Position numbers and translations under genes: made by a program. The notes under the pieces were generated by a model. It was not told where the DNA came from and made no database searches. It saw nothing but the letters and a program-made list of their open reading frames with translations. From NCBI GenBank assembly GCA_965227905.1, contig OZ245780.1, positions 2,232,001-2,296,000 on the forward strand: a stretch of 64,000 bases of DNA, in the 5' to 3' direction. The DNA comes from CBDDHT01 sp965227905. GTDB taxonomy: Bacteria > Pseudomonadota > Alphaproteobacteria > Rhizobiales > Methyloligellaceae. Below, piece by piece: positions 59,522 to 64,000 of this stretch; positions within the stretch are counted from its first letter, which is position 1, and each line of letters starts with the position of its first letter.

Positions 59522-60344
59522 GGCTGACCCTGGTGTTTCGAGCGCGAAAGAAACCAGCTCGGGGCGAACGGCAGGGTGCGCGCAGACAACCAGCCGGGAT
59601 GCATTCCTGGATGGTCGGCTGTTACTCACACAGCCGCTTGACGGACCGCGGGCGGCAATCGACGGCGTTCTCCTGGCTGCCGCAATTCCTGTCAGGGATC
59701 AATCGGGCGAGCGGGTCCTCGATGCGGGAGCAGGAACCGGTATCGTCTCGTTGACACTGGCGTCGCGAACCCGGTCGACGCAGATCATAGGTGTCGAGCG
59801 GCAATCCGAACTTGCTCTCCTGGCGCGCGAAAATGTCGCACACAACGCATTCGTGCCACGGGTAGAAATCGTGGCGGCCGATCTGACCAGCAAGCTCACA
59901 GGTCTGGAAGCGCTCGGGCTGGAACGGGAGAGCTTTGACCATGTCGCAGCCAATCCGCCCTATTACGCAGATGGTACGGCACGCCCTCCGGCATCGGCAT
60001 CCAAGCGCGACGCCCATATGGCAAGCGCGGATGCTATCGAATCGTGGATGCGATTTCTGGTCGCGGTGACCAAGCCCGGCGGCACGGTCACGCTCATCCA
60101 TCGCCCGGATCAGTTACCATTGATTCTGAGTGCGGCAGATGGGCGCTACGGCGGTCTTTGCATCTTCCCGCTCTACCCTCGCTTGAATGAGCCGGCGACT
60201 CGAATCATTGTGCAGGGCACAAAAGGGAGCAAAGCACCGCTTTCGATTGCGGGTGGCCTGGTTCTACATGAGGAATCAGGTGCTTATCGACCTGATGTCG
60301 ACGCAATCCTGAAAGGGCGAAAGCTACTGACTATTCGCCCCTAA
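59505..60344 (+). CDS. TrmN6-like tRNA/N6-adenine methyltransferase
   Basis: The 279-residue Rossmann-fold methyltransferase has the SAM motif VLDAGAGTGIVSLTLASRT, the acidic IIGVERQSELA, and the catalytic NPPY in HVAANPPYYADG, the motif of YfiC/TrmN6-type enzymes that methylate A37 of tRNA-Val. ATG 59505 follows GAGGAAA and lies inside the DUF2007 gene. A family start upstream would not be compatible with the ribosome site. Specificity is not proven. Confidence 0.87.
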   Translation: MSARSEADPGVSSAKETSSGRTAGCAQTTSRDAFLDGRLLLTQPLDGPRAAIDGVLLAAAIPVRDQSGERVLDAGAGTGIVSLTLASRTRSTQIIGVERQSELALLARENVAHNAFVPRVEIVAADLTSKLTGLEALGLERESFDHVAANPPYYADGTARPPASASKRDAHMASADAIESWMRFLVAVTKPGGTVTLIHRPDQLPLILSAADGRYGGLCIFPLYPRLNEPATRIIVQGTKGSKAPLSIAGGLVLHEESGAYRPDVDAILKGRKLLTIRP

Positions 60345-60413
60345 AGGCCTTAAGAGGGCGCCGACTTCTGCGAGCGTGCTTGATTCGCACCGCCCGGCGC
60401 GTATCTATTGCGC

Positions 60414-61325
60414 ATGACATCATCCGACAAGACGCCGTCCAAGAGCGGCAAAAGCTGGCTGCGCAGGTTTCTGCCGCGCCGCTGGCGCGAAACCGGTCCA
60501 ATTGTTCCCGTTCTTCGCTTTAGCGGGCCGATAGGGATGGCAACGCCGTTGCGGCCGGGACTGTCGTTGGCGACAACAGCACCTCTTATCGAGCGGGCCT
60601 TCGCGACGAAGGGCGCAAAGGCAATCTGCCTGTTGGTCAACTCACCGGGCGGCTCTCCAGTTCAATCCCGGCAGATATTTGAGCGCGTTCGCGCCCTGGC
60701 GGATGAAAAGGAGCTTCCCGTTTATGTCTTCGCCGAAGACGTTGCGGCATCGGGCGGCTACATGCTGGCCGTTGCCGGCGATGAGATCTATGCCGATCCG
60801 AGTTCAATCATTGGATCGATCGGCGTTGTCTCGGCGGGTTTCGGATTCAATCAGATGATCGAAAAGATCGGTGTCGAAAGACGCGTGCACACGTCGGGCG
60901 AGAACAAATTTGCACTCGATCCGTTTCAACCCGAAAACCCGTCCGATATTGCCCATTTGAAAACAATCCAGGAAGATGTGCATGAGACCTTCATCGATCT
61001 GGTCAAGGATCGGCGCGGGGAGAAGCTGGATGCGGACAGCAAGGATGTGTTCTCAGGACTGTTCTGGTCCGGCAAGCAGGCATTGGCACTTGGCCTCATC
61101 GACGGGCTTGCCGACATTCGCTCGACCATGCGCGAGAAGCTCGGCGACGATGTGCAGTTGAAGTTGATCAGTCCGCCGCGCTCGCTCTTTCGTCGCGGCG
61201 GCAATGGTGTATTCGGGGCTTTGCAGCAGAGTGGCGAACGTAACGGGTTCGGTTTGCCGACACTGGCCGATGATTTCGTTTCGGCGATCGAGGCGCGGGC
61301 CCTCTGGTCACGCTTTGGTCTGTAA
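60414..61325 (+). CDS. S49-family serine peptidase (SppA/SohB-like)
   Basis: The 303-residue protein has the ClpP-like S49 fold: LLVNSPGGSPVQSRQIFERV, nucleophile Ser in VAASGGYMLAVAGDEIYADP, and SSIIGSIGVVSAGFGF. It is a short form (one peptidase domain). No transmembrane helix is evident apart from a basic N-terminus (RRFLPRRWRE), so it may be peripheral to the inner face. ATG 60414 is chosen over TTG 60408. The small membrane protein downstream is on the same strand, 35 bp away. Confidence 0.88.
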   Translation: MTSSDKTPSKSGKSWLRRFLPRRWRETGPIVPVLRFSGPIGMATPLRPGLSLATTAPLIERAFATKGAKAICLLVNSPGGSPVQSRQIFERVRALADEKELPVYVFAEDVAASGGYMLAVAGDEIYADPSSIIGSIGVVSAGFGFNQMIEKIGVERRVHTSGENKFALDPFQPENPSDIAHLKTIQEDVHETFIDLVKDRRGEKLDADSKDVFSGLFWSGKQALALGLIDGLADIRSTMREKLGDDVQLKLISPPRSLFRRGGNGVFGALQQSGERNGFGLPTLADDFVSAIEARALWSRFGL

Positions 61326-61360
61326 ATAATGAACGAACGCGTGATGCGGGGGGCAAGACG

Positions 61361-61564
61361 ATGCCACAGCTCATCATTCTGGTTCTTGCTGGCGTTGGCC
61401 TTTGGGCAGGCTATCGCTGGTTTCGCAAAGAAATGGGCCGGGTTCAAACCGATCTCAAGGATGCCGAAGCTGTCTTGAGAAAGAAGCAGGGCAAGGATAT
61501 CCCGACCCTGGAACTCGATCCTGAAACTGGTGCCTACCGCCCTGTAGAGCGCGATGATCGCTAG
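61361..61564 (+). CDS. Small single-span membrane protein
   Basis: The 67-residue protein has one N-terminal transmembrane helix (residues ~3-20, LIILVLAGVGLWAGYRWF) and a charged tail with LELDPETGAYRPVERDD. Similar short proteins sit between S49 peptidase and glyQ genes in related bacteria. The function is unknown; the tail could be a partner for the upstream peptidase. Confidence 0.75.
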   Translation: MPQLIILVLAGVGLWAGYRWFRKEMGRVQTDLKDAEAVLRKKQGKDIPTLELDPETGAYRPVERDDR

Positions 61565-61688
61565 TTTGGCGCGCTGACGGCTTGATCAGAGGGCGTACCG
61601 GTAACTAGAAAGTTCTTGCGCGATTGCATGATCCTCGTATGACAAGGGGATCACAGCTCAAACCGTGCGCCGAATTCGGTCCGATCCC

Positions 61689-62651
61689 ATGAAACCCGCA
61701 GATTCGATGGCCTCGCTTCGGCCGAAACAGGCCTTTCAGGACCTCATTCTTGTCCTGCAGCAATATTGGGCAGCCTATGGCTGTGCCATTTTGCAGCCTT
61801 ACGACATGGAAGTCGGTGCTGGTACTTTCCATCCGGCAACGACATTGCGTGCACTCGGGCCGCGCCCGTGGAAAGCCGCCTATGTGCAACCGTCCCGCCG
61901 GCCGTCTGATGGGCGCTATGGCGAAAACCCGAACCGCCTGCAGCACTATTACCAGTTCCAGGTGATCCTGAAGCCGAATCCCGACGATATCCAGGATCTC
62001 TATCTGGAGAGCCTGTATCGCATCGGCATCGATCCGAAAAACCACGACATCAGGTTTGTCGAGGACGATTGGGAAAGTCCGACACTGGGCGCGTGGGGCC
62101 TTGGCTGGGAGGTCTGGTGCGACGGCATGGAGGTCTCGCAGTTCACCTATTTTCAGCAGGTCGGCGGATTCGATTGCAATCCGGTTTCCGGAGAGCTGAC
62201 ATATGGTCTTGAACGCCTGGCCATGTACTGCCAGGGCGTCGACAATGTCTACGACCTGAACTTCAACGGTGGAGAAGGCGACGCGCGATTGAGCTACGGC
62301 GATATCTTCTTGCAGGCGGAACAGGAATATTCGCGGCACAATTTCGAGCATGCCGACACGGAGATGCTGCTTCGTCATTTCCGCGACGCGGAAGCCGAAT
62401 GCCAGGCGTTGCTCGCGGCAGGTGAGCCGGATTCTGCCGCGGAAGAGGCGGGGAGCAAGCAGGCCCATCGCATGGCCCTGCCGGCGTATGATCAGTGCAT
62501 CAAGGCCAGCCACATTTTCAATCTGCTGGATGCTCGCGGAGTGATCTCCGTCACCGAGCGACAAGCCTATATCCTGCGCGTTCGCGATTTGACCAAGGCA
62601 TGCTGTGCGGCCTGGCTGCAGACCGAGGGTGGGGGCGGTGTACAGGAATGA
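61689..62651 (+). CDS. glyQ: Glycyl-tRNA synthetase alpha chain
   Basis: The 320-residue class II catalytic subunit of the bacterial alpha2beta2 GlyRS has class II motifs in GTFHPATTLRALGP and GENPNRLQHYYQFQVILKPNP, plus FTYFQQVGGFDCNPVSGELTYGLERLAMY. ATG 61689 is chosen; a further in-frame GTG at 61665 and ATG 61707 are alternatives. The beta chain follows after 162 bp. Confidence 0.95.
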   Translation: MKPADSMASLRPKQAFQDLILVLQQYWAAYGCAILQPYDMEVGAGTFHPATTLRALGPRPWKAAYVQPSRRPSDGRYGENPNRLQHYYQFQVILKPNPDDIQDLYLESLYRIGIDPKNHDIRFVEDDWESPTLGAWGLGWEVWCDGMEVSQFTYFQQVGGFDCNPVSGELTYGLERLAMYCQGVDNVYDLNFNGGEGDARLSYGDIFLQAEQEYSRHNFEHADTEMLLRHFRDAEAECQALLAAGEPDSAAEEAGSKQAHRMALPAYDQCIKASHIFNLLDARGVISVTERQAYILRVRDLTKACCAAWLQTEGGGGVQE

Positions 62652-62813
62652 CCTCATCGAACGACGCAACCGGGACAGTTTAGACATGTGTGATCCGATG
62701 GGCGGTGTTCGTTCAACAGAAGACATTTGGCGCATTGCTTTGGCTGAAATCTCATATCGGCTCGACGTTGTCGTGCCGGACGACAAGACCCCGAGCTAGG
62801 TGAACAGAGACCG

Positions 62814-64000
62814 ATGGGCGAGCTGCTTCTGGAGTTGTTTTCCGAGGAGATCCCTGCGCGGATGCAGCGTCGGGCCGCAGACGATCTTGGCCGGCTTGTC
62901 TGCGAAGGTCTTGAGAAAACGGGCCTTTCTTTCGGCGAGACACAATTATTTGCGACGCCGCGTCGTCTGACGCTCGTTATCGATGGGCTTGCCGATCGCT
63001 CGCCCGATGTGAGCGAGGAGCGAAAAGGACCGCGAGTCGGTGCGCCGGACAAAGCGCTGGAAGGCTTTCTTCGTGCCGCTGGCCTGAATTCCATCGACGA
63101 CGCTGACATTGTCTCCGATGCAAAGAAAGGCGATTACTATCTTGCCCGGATTGAGCGCCCGGGACGAGGTGCAGGTGAGGCCATAGCCGAAATTGTGCCG
63201 GACGTTATCCGGCAGTTCCCCTGGCCCAAGTCTCAACGATGGGGCTCAGGACGCCTCAAGTGGGTCCGCCCTCTGCATACGATTCTGTGTTTGCTCGACG
63301 GCGAAGTCGTGCCGATCGAGATCGACGGTATCACCAGCGGCAACCAGACCCGTGGACATCGGTTCCTTGCACCGGAACCCATTTCGGTGGCCGGATTCGA
63401 CGATTATGTTGCAAAGCTAAAGCAGGGCTTCGTGGAATTGGATTCCCATAAGAGAGAGCGATCTATTCTTGACCAGGCGGCGGAGATCGCCGCTGCAGCG
63501 AATGTTGCCTTTGTCGAGGATCGTGCGCTCGCCGTCGAAAATGCCGGATTGTCCGAGTGGCCGACAGTCTTGATGGGGGCATTCGATGACGCGTTTCTCG
63601 AAGTGCCCGGCGAAGTGCTGACTACCGCGATGAAGAGCCATCAGAAGTGTTTTTCGCTGGCCGATAACGTATCCGGCAAACTCGTCAATCGGTTCCTGCT
63701 CGTGACGAACTTGGTTGCCGAGGACGGCGGCAAGGCGATCATTGCCGGCAATGAGCGGGTTATTCGCGCCCGGCTTTCCGATGCAAAATTCTTTTGGGAT
63801 CAGGATCGCAAGCACCCCCTCGAATCCCGTCTGCCGGAACTCGGCGGCATCATCTTTCATGAAAAACTTGGCTCCCAGGCGGAGCGCGTTGAACGATTAC
63901 GCCAACTCGCTGGCGCAGTCGCACCGATCATCGGCGCCGATCCGGGGCAGGCGGAGCGCGCGGCTACATTGTGCAAGGCCGATCTGGTCACGGATATGGT
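62814..64000 (+). CDS. glyS: Glycyl-tRNA synthetase beta chain, 5' part only
   Basis: The frame from ATG 62814 stays open to the end of the window (395 codons; the family is about 690-720). It begins MGELLLELFSEEIPARMQ, the conserved GlyS start, and continues with FATPRRLTLVI, KGPRVGAPDKALEGFLRA and MKSHQKCFSL. The beta subunit binds tRNA-Gly. The upstream gap holds only an unsupported 37-codon frame. Confidence 0.95.
   Translation, partial: MGELLLELFSEEIPARMQRRAADDLGRLVCEGLEKTGLSFGETQLFATPRRLTLVIDGLADRSPDVSEERKGPRVGAPDKALEGFLRAAGLNSIDDADIVSDAKKGDYYLARIERPGRGAGEAIAEIVPDVIRQFPWPKSQRWGSGRLKWVRPLHTILCLLDGEVVPIEIDGITSGNQTRGHRFLAPEPISVAGFDDYVAKLKQGFVELDSHKRERSILDQAAEIAAAANVAFVEDRALAVENAGLSEWPTVLMGAFDDAFLEVPGEVLTTAMKSHQKCFSLADNVSGKLVNRFLLVTNLVAEDGGKAIIAGNERVIRARLSDAKFFWDQDRKHPLESRLPELGGIIFHEKLGSQAERVERLRQLAGAVAPIIGADPGQAERAATLCKADLVTDM

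Noticed and set aside
62686..62799. 37-codon frame between glyQ and glyS
   Set aside because: It has no ribosome site and no recognised family; too short to support.

Overview
The window is a chromosomal segment of an alphaproteobacterium, most likely of the order Hyphomicrobiales (Rhizobiales). The evidence is a CcrM-type GANTC methyltransferase, a split F0 operon with paired b and b' subunits, and a long run of genes in an order familiar from that group (smc, dsbA, DUF721, mutY, ccrM, rnhB, PA0069-type radical SAM, moaB, ETF-QO, ispE, polyprenyl synthase, glyQ, glyS). No genus is claimed. No tRNA, rRNA, insertion sequence or prophage gene was recognised.

Region 1 (1-15505) is central carbon metabolism. 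It opens with the 3' end of gcvPB and a secreted protein ending in a VHL-beta-like domain. A divergent beta-hydroxyaspartate cycle locus follows (bhcR versus bhcA-bhcB-bhcC), in which the usual fourth gene bhcD is not present. Next come a malic enzyme and a pyruvate dehydrogenase operon of the homodimeric-E1 type, whose E3 carries two lipoyl domains. Together these could take glyoxylate and glycine to C4 acids and on to pyruvate and acetyl-CoA.

Region 2 (15583-25946) holds a membrane protein, an exported caspase-like/WD40 fusion, the F0 ATP synthase operon on the minus strand, a bactofilin, three near-identical tandem copies of a small exported protein, and a Kef-type potassium/proton antiporter.

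Region 3 (25947-32431) is a complete type II-C CRISPR-Cas system: a tracrRNA gene on the minus strand, cas9-cas1-cas2 on the plus strand, and an array of 17 repeats and 16 spacers. The tracrRNA, its terminator, a second terminator between cas2 and the array, and the repeat sequence all indicate that the array is read from the minus strand, towards cas2. A voltage-gated potassium channel gene and a block of three 177-bp palindrome-rich repeats follow.

Region 4 (33916-64000) is mostly conserved housekeeping: SMC, two DsbA-like oxidoreductases, a DciA-like protein, MutY, FabI, CcrM, a zeta-class GST, RNase HII, a radical SAM protein, two small glycosyltransferase-like proteins, an MBL-fold hydrolase, MoaB, a nitroreductase, uracil-DNA glycosylase, ETF-QO, a TPR protein, IspE, a long-chain polyprenyl synthase, a tRNA-type methyltransferase, an S49 peptidase, GlyQ and the start of GlyS. 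Within it lies an accessory patch around 51.5-53 kb with an unusual Rrf2 regulator, the C-terminal remnant of a heme ABC ATPase and a small heme-oxygenase-like monooxygenase.
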